Assembly: GCA_009782605.1 (NCBI GenBank)
Contig: WRIR01000002.1
Location: forward strand, 62,001 to 126,000
Direction: 5' to 3'
DNA: 64,000 nt
Source of the DNA: Eggerthellaceae bacterium
Lineage (GTDB): Bacteria > Actinomycetota > Coriobacteriia > Coriobacteriales > Eggerthellaceae
Within the stretch, counting starts at the first letter, position 1, and each line of letters starts with the position of its first letter. Position numbers and translations under genes: made by a program. This document shows, piece by piece, positions 1 through 7,708 of this stretch. The notes beneath the pieces were generated by a model, which saw only the letters and a program-made list of their open reading frames with translations, had not been told where the DNA came from and made no database searches.

Positions 1-49
1 CCTTGTTCTTTTCCTGTTCTGGCTGGCTGTTGTCCTTGTTCTCGGCCAT
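1..49 (-). CDS. 5' end of an unidentified gene, cut by the window edge
   Basis: On the minus strand an ATG at 49 opens a frame running off the window after 16 codons (reads MAENKDNSQPEQEKNK). A GAGGGGAC ribosome-binding site lies a few bases upstream, and clpX stops 25 bp before it, so it is probably the next gene of the clpP-clpX operon. The visible residues are polar and charged and do not identify a family. A valyl-tRNA synthetase start is possible by analogy with operons where valS follows clpX, but nothing here proves it. Confidence 0.5.
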   Translation of the reverse strand, partial: MAENKDNSQPEQEKNK

Positions 50-74
50 CTGTCCCCTCTATACCCTCAAGCCC

Positions 75-1472
75 TCAGGCGCTTTGCTTCCGGGAGGTGC
101 GCGGGGCCCTCGCCTTGCTTATCTCGGGCTTCGTATCGCCGGTGATGTCGCTCTCGCGGACGACCACCTTGGTCGCGCCCTCCTGTTCGGGCAAGTCGTA
201 CATCACGTCAAGCAGGGTGCGCTCGCAGATCGAACGCAGCCCGCGGGCGCCGGTGCCGTGCTCGACCGACTCGCGCGCGATGGCACGCAGGGCCTCCGGC
301 TCGAACACCAGCTCCGTGTCCTCGAAGTCGAACAGGCGCGTGTACTGCTTCACCAGCGCGTTCTTCGGCTCGGTCAGTATGCGTACCAGGTCGTCCTCGG
401 AAAGCTCGGACAGGGAGGTGACCACGGGGATGCGCCCGACGAACTCGGGGATCATCCCGTACTTGTTCAGGTCTTCCGGCAAAACCTTGGCCAGAAGCTC
501 GTTTTCGGCATGCTTCTTCGACTCGGGGAGCTCGGAATTGAAGCCCAGGCCGGACTTGCCCACCCGCTGGGCGACAATGTCGGACAGGCCGACGAAGGCG
601 CCGCCGAGGATGAAGAGGATGTTCGTCGTGTCTATGTGGATGAGCTCTTGCTGCGGGTGCTTGCGGCCGCCCTGCGGCGGGACGCTCGCCTCGCAGCCCT
701 CGACTATCTTGAGCAGGGCCTGCTGGACCCCCTCACCCGACACGTCGCGCGTAATAGAGAGGTTTTCCGCCTTGCGGGCTATCTTGTCGATCTCGTCGAT
801 ATAGATGATCCCCAGCTCTGCCCGGGCAACGTCGAAGTCCGCTGCCGTGATGAGCTTCAGAAGGATGTTCTCGACATCCTCGCCCACGTACCCGGCCTCG
901 GTCAAGGTCGTGGCATCCGCTATCGCAAAGGGCACACGCAGCGAGCGCGCGAGCGTCTGGGCAAGGAGCGTCTTGCCGGTGCCGGTGGGCCCGAGCAGCA
1001 TGATGTTGCTCTTCGCTATCTCGACCTCGTCGGCACCGTCGTCCGTCTCCATGCTGATGCGCTTGTAGTGGTTGTACACCGCCACCGACAGCGCCCGCTT
1101 CGCGTCCTCCTGGCCGATCACGTGCTCCGAGAGCCTTCCGTAGAGCTCGCGCGGCGTCGGGAGGTTCTCCAAGATGAACTCAGGCGACGGCACGCCGGCT
1201 GCCTGCTGGGTACGGCCTGCCTTTCCGTGGCGCCTGTCCCGCATCTCGCTTAAGGCCTCAGTGCCCGGCCCGTGGCCCGTCGGCACGTCGAAGCCGAGGT
1301 CTTGCATCATCGCCTCGGCGCAGACCGATATGCACTCGTCGCAGATATAGACGCCGCCCGGCCCCGAGATCATCGCGACGACCTGGTGGGGCGCTTTGCC
1401 GCAGAAGGTGCAGAAGATATCGTCGGCGCCCTCGTCGAAGCCGACGCCGGGGCCTTTCCGGTCGGCGGACAT
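75..1472 (-). CDS. clpX: ATP-dependent Clp protease ATP-binding subunit ClpX
   Basis: Cytoplasmic AAA+ unfoldase that recognises substrates, unfolds them and feeds them to ClpP. The N-terminal zinc-binding domain has four cysteines at about 21, 24, 44 and 47. Walker A (GPTGTGKT) is at about 161-168, the GYVG pore loop follows TEAGYVG near 195, and the Walker B block IIYIDEIDK is near 220. A GLGF segment corresponds to the IGF-type loop that docks on ClpP. The 465-residue length is slightly above usual because of a short serine/arginine-rich C-terminus and a linker after the zinc domain. The start ATG overlaps the clpP stop as TAATG, so translation is probably coupled. It is the third gene of tig-clpP-clpX. 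Confidence 0.98.
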   Translation of the reverse strand: MSADRKGPGVGFDEGADDIFCTFCGKAPHQVVAMISGPGGVYICDECISVCAEAMMQDLGFDVPTGHGPGTEALSEMRDRRHGKAGRTQQAAGVPSPEFILENLPTPRELYGRLSEHVIGQEDAKRALSVAVYNHYKRISMETDDGADEVEIAKSNIMLLGPTGTGKTLLAQTLARSLRVPFAIADATTLTEAGYVGEDVENILLKLITAADFDVARAELGIIYIDEIDKIARKAENLSITRDVSGEGVQQALLKIVEGCEASVPPQGGRKHPQQELIHIDTTNILFILGGAFVGLSDIVAQRVGKSGLGFNSELPESKKHAENELLAKVLPEDLNKYGMIPEFVGRIPVVTSLSELSEDDLVRILTEPKNALVKQYTRLFDFEDTELVFEPEALRAIARESVEHGTGARGLRSICERTLLDVMYDLPEQEGATKVVVRESDITGDTKPEISKARAPRTSRKQSA

Positions 1473-2104
1473 TATTTGCTCTTCTTGTTGGAGGCCGAGA
1501 CAGGCCGCGCCGAGGTGATCTTGTCGATAAGGCCGTACTCAAGCGCCTCTTCCGCAGTCATATAGCGGTCACGCTCGGTGTCCTCCTGTATCCTCTCAAG
1601 CGTCTGCCCGGTCGTGTCGGCAAGGATGGTGTTGAGGCGCTGGCGCGTCTTGAGCATGAAGTCCGCGACGATGGCTATCTCGGTCTGCTGGCCCTGGGCG
1701 CCGCCCGAGGGCTGGTGGATGAGGATCATCGAGTTGGGCAACGCTATCCGCTTCCCCTTCGCGCCGGCGGCCAGGAGCACCGCGCCCATGGAGGCGCACT
1801 GCCCAAGGCAGATGGTGGAGACGTCGCTCTTGATGAAGTTCATCGTGTCGAGGATGGCAAGCCCTGCGGTCACCGACCCGCCGGGGGAATTGATGTAGAG
1901 CGAGATGTCCTTGTCGGGGTCGGCGCTCTCCAGGTGCAGCAGCTGGGCGACCACCGAGTTCGCAACATGGTCGTCGACCGCCTCGCCGAGGAAGATAATG
2001 CGCTCGTTTAGGAGGCGCGAATAGATGTCATAGCTGCGCTCCCCTCGGGGGGACTGCTCGATAACATAGGGTATCAGCGCTGAATGGACGGTTTCTAAGG
2101 TCAT
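1472..2104 (-). CDS. clpP: ATP-dependent Clp protease proteolytic subunit ClpP
   Basis: Serine peptidase forming the tetradecameric proteolytic chamber used by ClpX. The catalytic triad is visible: Ser in GQCASMG, His in LIHQPSGG and Asp in TERDRYM. The frame is open from a TTG at 2122, but the ATG at 2104 is preceded by AGGACC at good spacing, so I place the start at 2104 (210 residues). The other start would add only six residues. The gene follows tig after about 20 bp and overlaps clpX by one base, giving one trigger factor/ClpP/ClpX operon. Confidence 0.97.
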   Translation of the reverse strand: MTLETVHSALIPYVIEQSPRGERSYDIYSRLLNERIIFLGEAVDDHVANSVVAQLLHLESADPDKDISLYINSPGGSVTAGLAILDTMNFIKSDVSTICLGQCASMGAVLLAAGAKGKRIALPNSMILIHQPSGGAQGQQTEIAIVADFMLKTRQRLNTILADTTGQTLERIQEDTERDRYMTAEEALEYGLIDKITSARPVSASNKKSK

Positions 2105-2125
2105 GGTGGTCCTCGCTTTCAAAAA

Positions 2126-3631
2126 CTACTCTGCTGTCTTCGTGGCTGTTTTCGCAGGTGCGGCCTTCTTCGCGGGTGCGGCCGTGTCCGCCGCCTTGTC
2201 CGCCTCTGCCGGTGCCTTGTCCGCCTCTGCCGGTGCCTTACCCGCCTGATCGGCCTTGGGGGCGGCCTTCTTGGCCGTCGCCTTCTTCGCCGCAGGCTTC
2301 TTCGCGGCGGGCTTTTCTTCGTCTATCTCATGTATGACCAGCGTGTCGTTCAGGTCGGCGAGCGCACGGTAGCGCAGCATCCCCTCACGCAGGGTGTGGA
2401 GGCGGCCCTGCGCACGCCATTCGGCCTCCAGGGCCTTCGGGTCTTCCGTGCCACTCTTCGCAAACTCCTCGGAAAGGTCCGCATCGCTGACTTCCAGGCC
2501 CTTGTGGGCCGCCCATGCGTCAAGCGCCAGATCCTGCCTCACCACTTCATGGGCCTGCTTCTTCACATCTTCCCGGAACTGCTCCATGGTGATTTCCATT
2601 TGGGAAAGGTAGGCGTCCATGGTCATGTTTTGGGATTGCAGCTGCTGGAAGAAGTCCTGGAGCAGCTCTGCCTCGCGCGCCTCGACCATGGCCTCGGGCA
2701 CGTCGCCTGTGAGGCGGCTGAGCAAGGCGGTGAGGACCCGGTTCTCCCGTATGCGGGGCAGGGACTCCTGCTTGGACTCCGTGATAGACTCCGCGACGCG
2801 CGTCCTGAGGTCTTCGAGGCTTTCAAAGCCGCAGGTCTCGGTCGCCCATTCCTCCGTCACTTCCGGCAGTGCCTTTTCCTTGACAGCCTTCACTTCGACG
2901 ATAAAGTGCACGCGGTCGTACTGCCCCGCTATCGAGGCGAGTCCCGCGGTGAAGAGCCCTTTGAACTCAAGGTCGAACTCGGCTTTCTGGCCTTTCTTCA
3001 GGCCGACGAGGTGCTGGTCGAACTCCGGCGGGAAGAAGCCCGAGCCCAAGACGTAGAGGCTCGGCTCAGAAGCAAGCGACTCGATTGCCTCGCCCTTGTC
3101 GTCGGTTGCGGCCAGCGCGATGTCGGCGACCCCGTTCTCCTCGATCTTCGCCGAGGAAGCAGCATCCTTGTATTCGAAATAGTGCTCACGCAGGGCGTCG
3201 AGCTGCAGGGTTATCTCTATGTCGGTGGCCGCCTCTCCCGGGAGCTCTATCTCGATGGGGTCGTAGCTGTCCAACTCCAACCGGGGCTTCTTTTTGAACG
3301 TAGCCGCGAAGCTGAAGGGCTTCCCGGCCTCGGCCAGGCTGTCCTGTTCCTCGAACTCGGGCTGCGAGACAGGGACGATGCCACACTCGTCAACGGCGAG
3401 CGGATAGCTCTCCTTGACGACGTCGTCGGTGACGGTGGCAAGAACGGCTTCGGGGCCGAAGGCATTGTCGATAACCGGACGGGGGGCCTTCCCGCGGCGG
3501 AAGCCGGGGAAGCTGTACTTGTACGCAAAATCCTTGTAGGTCTTCTTGATGCGGTCGTCGATCTCCTTCGCGTCGACCGTGACGACCAGCCTCACCTCAT
3601 TGTCCTTCAGTTCTTCGACAGTTGTTTCCAC
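2126..3631 (-). CDS. tig: Trigger factor with a long Lys/Ala-rich C-terminal tail
   Basis: Ribosome-associated chaperone and peptidyl-prolyl isomerase. The N-terminal ribosome-binding domain carries the signature GFRRGKAPR. The FKBP-like domain follows (about residues 150-240), then the helical C-terminal chaperone domain up to about residue 435. The last 65 residues or so are a low-complexity tail of KPAAKK, APAEADKA and AAPAK units, including a direct repeat of APAEADK. The usual family length is 430-450, so the tail explains the 501 residues. A GGAGGAT ribosome-binding site precedes the ATG. First gene of tig-clpP-clpX. Confidence 0.96.
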   Translation of the reverse strand: METTVEELKDNEVRLVVTVDAKEIDDRIKKTYKDFAYKYSFPGFRRGKAPRPVIDNAFGPEAVLATVTDDVVKESYPLAVDECGIVPVSQPEFEEQDSLAEAGKPFSFAATFKKKPRLELDSYDPIEIELPGEAATDIEITLQLDALREHYFEYKDAASSAKIEENGVADIALAATDDKGEAIESLASEPSLYVLGSGFFPPEFDQHLVGLKKGQKAEFDLEFKGLFTAGLASIAGQYDRVHFIVEVKAVKEKALPEVTEEWATETCGFESLEDLRTRVAESITESKQESLPRIRENRVLTALLSRLTGDVPEAMVEAREAELLQDFFQQLQSQNMTMDAYLSQMEITMEQFREDVKKQAHEVVRQDLALDAWAAHKGLEVSDADLSEEFAKSGTEDPKALEAEWRAQGRLHTLREGMLRYRALADLNDTLVIHEIDEEKPAAKKPAAKKATAKKAAPKADQAGKAPAEADKAPAEADKAADTAAPAKKAAPAKTATKTAE

Positions 3632-3747
3632 GAATCTTATCCTCCATCTTTTCGCTTTTACAGGGCGTGCTCACGTTGCCGGTGCACCCTCGGGGCCACG
3701 CGAGCCCTCTGCACCACAACAACTGTGCACACCAATTCGAAATTATC

Positions 3748-3768
3748 TCATAATGCCTGAGATTATGA
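3748..3768 (-). promoter_or_regulatory. Inverted repeat and candidate promoter upstream of tig
   Basis: TCATAAT and ATTATGA form a perfect 7-bp inverted repeat with a 7-base spacer. Read on the minus strand, TTTCAT, 17 bases, GATAAT can be laid over the repeat as a weak -35/-10 pair. It lies about 120 bp before tig in the only non-coding gap before the tig-clpP-clpX operon. Either an operator or a promoter reading is inference. Confidence 0.35.
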
Positions 3769-3845
3769 AAGAAGCCTACAAGAACACAACACGGGAAAGC
3801 TGCCCGGAGGCTCTTCGGCGGCTGTCCGGCCCCTTCGGCGGAAGG

Positions 3846-4862
3846 TTATTCCCCGGCGGTGGCGCCTCCGCAGCTTGAGCCGCTGCCGGCACAGCAGGCA
3901 AAGCAGTGGTCGCCGAAATTGATCCGGCGCCTTAAACCGGGCATATCCCCGGATGCGGCAGCGAGTGCGGCGTCACGGTAATCGAAGATCGTCCGTCCGT
4001 CCAGGCAGGGTTGTTGGGCAGCCTGGTTGAAGTCGCAGTCGTAGCAGAGGCCTTCGTGGTCAACCGAAAGCTGATTGCGGCACATCATGGCCGGCAGCGT
4101 GGCGGGGTTGAAGGCTGCGGCCAGCTTGTCCCTGTAGGCTTGGAGCGTGCCTTTTGCGGCAAGTGCCTCGGCAAAGCGCCCCAAAGGATTGTTGGTAATG
4201 GCAAAAAGGTTGTCGAACCCTATGCCGAACTGGTCGTGCAAGCGCTTCTTGTACTCGCGTTCAAGCTGATCTTGGGACGAGGGCAGGAATGCCCCGCCGG
4301 GGTTGTAGACCAGGTTGAGCACAAGCCCGTCGCCTTCGCCATACCCGAGGGAGTTGAGTTTCTGCAGTATCTCAATGCCAGGCGCATAGGTCCCCGAGCC
4401 GCGCTGGGCCTCGCTGTTCTTCTGTACGTAATGGGGCAGGGAGGCAACAATCTGTACCCCGTGCCTTGCGTAAAGCTCGGCAAAATGGGCATACTCGGGA
4501 AAACTCAGGATGACCAGGTTGCAGCGGAGCATCACCGTGATATCCCGCTGCGCGGCTTCGACCAAGAGCCATTCGAGATGCGGGTTCATCTCGGGGGCGC
4601 CGCCGGTTATGTCCAGGGTCGTGAAGCCGTATGCGTCAATCACGTCCAGGCAGGCCTGCATGACTTCCCGGCCCATCGACTCGGTGCGCGTCGGGCCTGC
4701 CTGGACATGGCAGTGTTTGCATGAGAGGTTGCATTTCAGGCCGACATTGATCTGCAGCGTTTCCAGCTGGTCGGTTGTCTGGCCGAACTTTTCGCCCGCC
4801 CGCTCGGCAAAAGCACTACCCTGTGCATTTCCTACGATTTGCATCTCATGTCCATTTTGCAT
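3846..4862 (-). CDS. arsS: Arsenosugar biosynthesis-type radical SAM protein (ArsS/DUF3641 family)
   Basis: Radical SAM enzyme. The cluster motif CX3CX2C is at residues 44, 48 and 51 (CNLSCKHC), followed by a GGAPEMNPHL block typical of the family. The C-terminal DUF3641-like part ends in a cysteine-rich CFACCAGSGSSCGG segment. In characterised relatives this enzyme joins an adenosyl group to methylated arsenic on the way to arsenosugars. Some relatives carry selenocysteine in this C-terminal region, but here all positions are cysteine. It lies about 20 bp after the AhpD-like gene at 4883, the partner usually found beside arsS. No arsM or arsR is visible nearby. The chosen start has only a weak ribosome-binding site. 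Confidence 0.85.
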   Translation of the reverse strand: MQNGHEMQIVGNAQGSAFAERAGEKFGQTTDQLETLQINVGLKCNLSCKHCHVQAGPTRTESMGREVMQACLDVIDAYGFTTLDITGGAPEMNPHLEWLLVEAAQRDITVMLRCNLVILSFPEYAHFAELYARHGVQIVASLPHYVQKNSEAQRGSGTYAPGIEILQKLNSLGYGEGDGLVLNLVYNPGGAFLPSSQDQLEREYKKRLHDQFGIGFDNLFAITNNPLGRFAEALAAKGTLQAYRDKLAAAFNPATLPAMMCRNQLSVDHEGLCYDCDFNQAAQQPCLDGRTIFDYRDAALAAASGDMPGLRRRINFGDHCFACCAGSGSSCGGATAGE

Positions 4863-4882
4863 CTTGCGTCCATGTGCTCGGC

Positions 4883-5218
4883 CTACAGCTCCAGGTTCTT
4901 CACAATGTTCTTCATTTGGACGCCGTGCACCAGCGAGGCGCCTCCGCGGATCGCATTAGCCACGTGGATGGCCTCTGTCATCTCCTCTTCGGTGATGCCC
5001 TTTTCAAGCCCGCCCGTCGTATAGGCGTCGATGCAGTACGGGCACTGGACAGCGGCAGCCACCGCCAGGGCGATAAGGGACTTCTCGCGGGCGGTCAAGG
5101 CACCGTCCTCGAACACCTTCCCGTAGTAGTTCATGTATGCGTCCCACAGCTCGGGGGCCTCTTCGCCCATGCTTGCGAACTTGCCGAGGTCAACGCAGTT
5201 GTAATAGGTCGTCATCAT
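4883..5218 (-). CDS. Arsenosugar biosynthesis-associated peroxidase-like protein (AhpD/carboxymuconolactone decarboxylase fold)
   Basis: Small all-helical AhpD-like protein of 111 residues. It has the redox pair QCPYC (Cys 59 and 62) and a downstream histidine in IHVANAIRGG, the usual arrangement of carboxymuconolactone decarboxylase/AhpD proteins. This subgroup is regularly encoded next to ArsS. Two ATG codons in a row lie just after AAGGAG, so the start may be 5215 instead of 5218. It is the first gene of a two-gene operon with the radical SAM gene. The role in arsenic chemistry is inferred from that pairing. Confidence 0.85.
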   Translation of the reverse strand: MMTTYYNCVDLGKFASMGEEAPELWDAYMNYYGKVFEDGALTAREKSLIALAVAAAVQCPYCIDAYTTGGLEKGITEEEMTEAIHVANAIRGGASLVHGVQMKNIVKNLEL

Positions 5219-5268
5219 TTCTCCTTCGACCGGTCAGCGGAAAGCGGGAACCCGCTTCCCCCAGTAAT

Positions 5269-5304
5269 TATTAGACAGTATACACTATTTGCATTGGTCT
5301 AATA
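5269..5304. promoter_or_regulatory. Inverted repeat upstream of the arsenosugar-type pair
   Basis: TATTAGAC and GTCTAATA form a perfect 8-bp inverted repeat separated by 20 bases. A GTATAC palindrome and a TATACT -10-like hexamer (minus strand) lie between the arms. It sits about 50 bp upstream of the AhpD-like gene, where an operator for the operon would be expected. The regulator is not known. Confidence 0.4.
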
Positions 5305-5438
5305 GTTTTTTATGGAAAAAGGAGGGGCGCGGAGCACGGGGCGGCCCTTCTGTGTCGCCGCATCCTGTGTTTCGCGCCTCGGTGTTCCATGCCCCTCTGT
5401 GCCGATGGGACACGGAAGAGCCGCATCCCTCTGTGTTC

Positions 5439-7451
5439 CTAAAGCATCTCGTTATGCGCGCCGTCGATTGCCAGGACCAGCTGGTCGAGCACCCGCATGT
5501 TCCCCGGGGAGTTCGACATTATGGCAACGATATAGGGCCTGCCCTGCGCCCACACGATACCGGCATCGTTGGCCGCGCACAGGTTCGAGCCGATCCAGCC
5601 CGGCTTCGTGTTCATGTAGTAGCGCGAGCCGAGGTTGTGGCGGATCACCGAGTTCAAGGACGAGGTGTACCACGACTGAACCTGGGCGCTGTTGGACGCG
5701 CCGCTGGTGAAGTAGGTGTAGTTCCTCAACCACAGCTTCGACAGGTCGCGGGCCGAGAGGTAGGTGTAGTCCGAGTTGGCGATCGCCGTTGACACCCCGG
5801 CCTCGCTGCACCAGGTACGCATAGGCGCCGCGCCGAAGGCCCTCCTGAGAGAGCTATAACCCTCGTTGCTCGACTGCCTGATGGTGGCCTCCATCGTTGA
5901 GCGCCAGGCTGGCACCGAGGCGGGCTTGAGCGCTCCGAGACAGGCCACATAGGGGCCCTTGATGGTGCTGGCGCTGTAGAAGGACTGGTCGACATTGTAG
6001 GCGATGCCCTTCCCCGTGGTCAGGTCGACCATGATGAAGCCCACGCTGTAGCCGCGCGAGCGTACCGAGTCGACGGCGCCTTGCAGCCGGCCCAATCCTG
6101 TCCGGCTCAAGGAGAAGCCTCCGAAGGTGGTGATGCTCTTCGAGCCCTTTGCCGAGTTCAGTGCGGAAAGGATGGACACGGACTCCCGGTATGCCCCGCT
6201 GGTCGAGCCGGGCGCGGGTCCGCCCTTGGCCACGAGGACGACCCGGAGGGCCTCGGCACGGTACCCCACCCTGCTCGTACCGGCGCTCGCGCCGTTCTTC
6301 GCCCAGCCCATCCAGCCGATGTTGGAGAGGTGGGCGCGGTAGTAGACGTCGAAATACTGTGCCAGGTCGCCGGTCAGCCGTATCTGCACGGCCTCGATAC
6401 GCAGGCCGCTGCCCTCGCCGGCACCGGCAGGGGCGCCGCTGGCCACCCAGTTCTGCCAGCCTGTGTCCTGCACGTGGGCCCGGTACTCGATGGAGCCGGG
6501 TATCTCCTTGTCCGGACGGGAGCTTCCGGCAACCCTGAGCCAGAAGGACTCAAGCAAAAGCGATTGCCCCGTCGTCCCGATAACGGCATCTGCGCCGACC
6601 TTCTTGAGCCAGCCTTTTGTGTCAACACAGGCCTGGGCCTCAAGCGACACGGTTGCACTGGGGTTGGCCGTGGCGCCCGGGGCCTTGCCGCCCTTCTCGA
6701 CGAGGCGCACCTGGACGGCCTCCAAACGCCCGGCAAGGCCGGGGGCGCCGGCGGCCTCGCCGTTTGCCGCCCAGCCCATCCAGCCGATGTTGGAGAGGTG
6801 GGCGCGGTAGTAGACGTCGTAGGCCCCGGCGAGCTCGCCGGTGAGGCGCACCTGCACGGCCTCGACCTGGCGGGCCCTGCCGGTGGTGCCGGCGACGGCG
6901 CCGTCTTTGGCCCAGCCCATCCAGCCCCGGTTCTGCACGTGGGCGCGGTACTCCACCGAGCCCGTGAGCCCGGTGCCCTTGAGCCTGATCTCAAGCGCCT
7001 CTATCGAGCGTGACCTGCCGGTGGTGCCGGCCCTCTCGCCGCCCTTGACCCAGCCCTGCCAGCCGGCCATGGCGACGTGGGCGCGGTACTCTATCGTGTA
7101 GGTCGCGGCGGCGAGGGCAAGGTCCGCAGCGTCGTCGTCTACCGGAGCTTCCGGCTGTTCGGGAAAAGCCCCGCCGGCAGCTTCCCCGGACGGTTCCTGC
7201 CCAAAGCCCCCCTGCCCGGAAGTGTCGCCCCCCTCATCCGGCGCAAGGCCGCCATCCCTGTCCTCGGGGGTGTGAGGGGCGGGGGCCTCGGTGCCATCCT
7301 CTATGCCGACATCGCCCTCAAGCCCCTCTTCGAAGGCCTGTCCGGCGCGCGTTGCACCGTCCTCGTCGGCCCACGCTGCCGTACCCGCCAGCGGCACCAA
7401 CGAAAAACACAGCACGAACCCGATAAACAGCCTGCAAAGCCTTGCTCCCAT
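5439..7451 (-). CDS. Secreted ChW-repeat protein with a class A beta-lactamase-like domain
   Basis: The protein has an N-terminal signal peptide (hydrophobic core ending near AAWA) and an acidic Gly/Pro-rich linker to about residue 112. Six ChW (clostridial hydrophobic W) repeats follow, at about 113-400, each with a YRAHV..GW..W core and an (I/L)EA(V/L) strand; the fourth is degenerate. The C-terminal 240 residues resemble the serine beta-lactamase/penicillin-binding fold, with an SxxK motif in SASTIKGP, a later SSNEGYSS and a late KPGW segment. This suggests an exported, surface-attached serine hydrolase acting on peptidoglycan or a lactam. The substrate cannot be told. Similar coriobacterial proteins exist. 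No operon partner is close. Confidence 0.8.
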   Translation of the reverse strand: MGARLCRLFIGFVLCFSLVPLAGTAAWADEDGATRAGQAFEEGLEGDVGIEDGTEAPAPHTPEDRDGGLAPDEGGDTSGQGGFGQEPSGEAAGGAFPEQPEAPVDDDAADLALAAATYTIEYRAHVAMAGWQGWVKGGERAGTTGRSRSIEALEIRLKGTGLTGSVEYRAHVQNRGWMGWAKDGAVAGTTGRARQVEAVQVRLTGELAGAYDVYYRAHLSNIGWMGWAANGEAAGAPGLAGRLEAVQVRLVEKGGKAPGATANPSATVSLEAQACVDTKGWLKKVGADAVIGTTGQSLLLESFWLRVAGSSRPDKEIPGSIEYRAHVQDTGWQNWVASGAPAGAGEGSGLRIEAVQIRLTGDLAQYFDVYYRAHLSNIGWMGWAKNGASAGTSRVGYRAEALRVVLVAKGGPAPGSTSGAYRESVSILSALNSAKGSKSITTFGGFSLSRTGLGRLQGAVDSVRSRGYSVGFIMVDLTTGKGIAYNVDQSFYSASTIKGPYVACLGALKPASVPAWRSTMEATIRQSSNEGYSSLRRAFGAAPMRTWCSEAGVSTAIANSDYTYLSARDLSKLWLRNYTYFTSGASNSAQVQSWYTSSLNSVIRHNLGSRYYMNTKPGWIGSNLCAANDAGIVWAQGRPYIVAIMSNSPGNMRVLDQLVLAIDGAHNEML
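6300..6351. repeat. 52-bp perfect direct repeat within the ChW gene (second copy 6768-6819)
   Basis: The 52 bases at 6300-6351 recur without change at 6768-6819. They encode the same part of ChW repeats 3 and 6 (YYRAHLSNIGWMGWA). Flanking codons differ, so the identity is local and points to recent duplication or gene conversion between repeat units. Confidence 0.9.
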
Positions 7452-7531
7452 ACACTCACCTCACGTCCTAAATCCCTGCGGTATCAACGGTGCGGGACGT
7501 CCGCGCCAGCTGATGCGTGCACAAGCCTTGA

Positions 7532-7572
7532 CTCATAAAGCAAAGTGTACTGGGGTATCCAAGCTTTATGAG
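7532..7572. promoter_or_regulatory. Long inverted repeat upstream of the ChW gene
   Basis: CTCATAAAGC and GCTTTATGAG are perfect 10-bp arms separated by 21 bases, with only A/T-rich flanks. It lies about 80 bp upstream of the ChW-protein gene and 27 bp from the left end of the integrated element. It is probably an operator or the remains of one. No T-run follows, so a terminator is unlikely. Confidence 0.4.
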
Positions 7573-7598
7573 GCGACGCCTGGGCGCATGCCAGATGG

Positions 7599-7615
7599 TG
7601 CGAGTGTTCTTACAG
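7599..7615 (+). repeat. Left attachment-site repeat
   Basis: TGCGAGTGTTCTTACAG, identical to 25607-25623 and inverse to 25636-25652; with the next two bases the inverted match to the right end is 19 bp. It is taken as the left half of a hairpin that the element split on insertion. Confidence 0.7.
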
Positions 7616-7708
7616 CACTTTTGCAAAACACCAGCTAAATCACTATATTTCGACATTCAATAGGCAGCGTTTACATTAATAACATGAACAATCTTCATAA
7701 ATCTAATA

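Noticed and set aside
3846-3910. Possible selenocysteine in the arsenosugar-type protein
   Set aside because: All relevant positions in the C-terminal motif are cysteine codons and no in-frame TGA is present.
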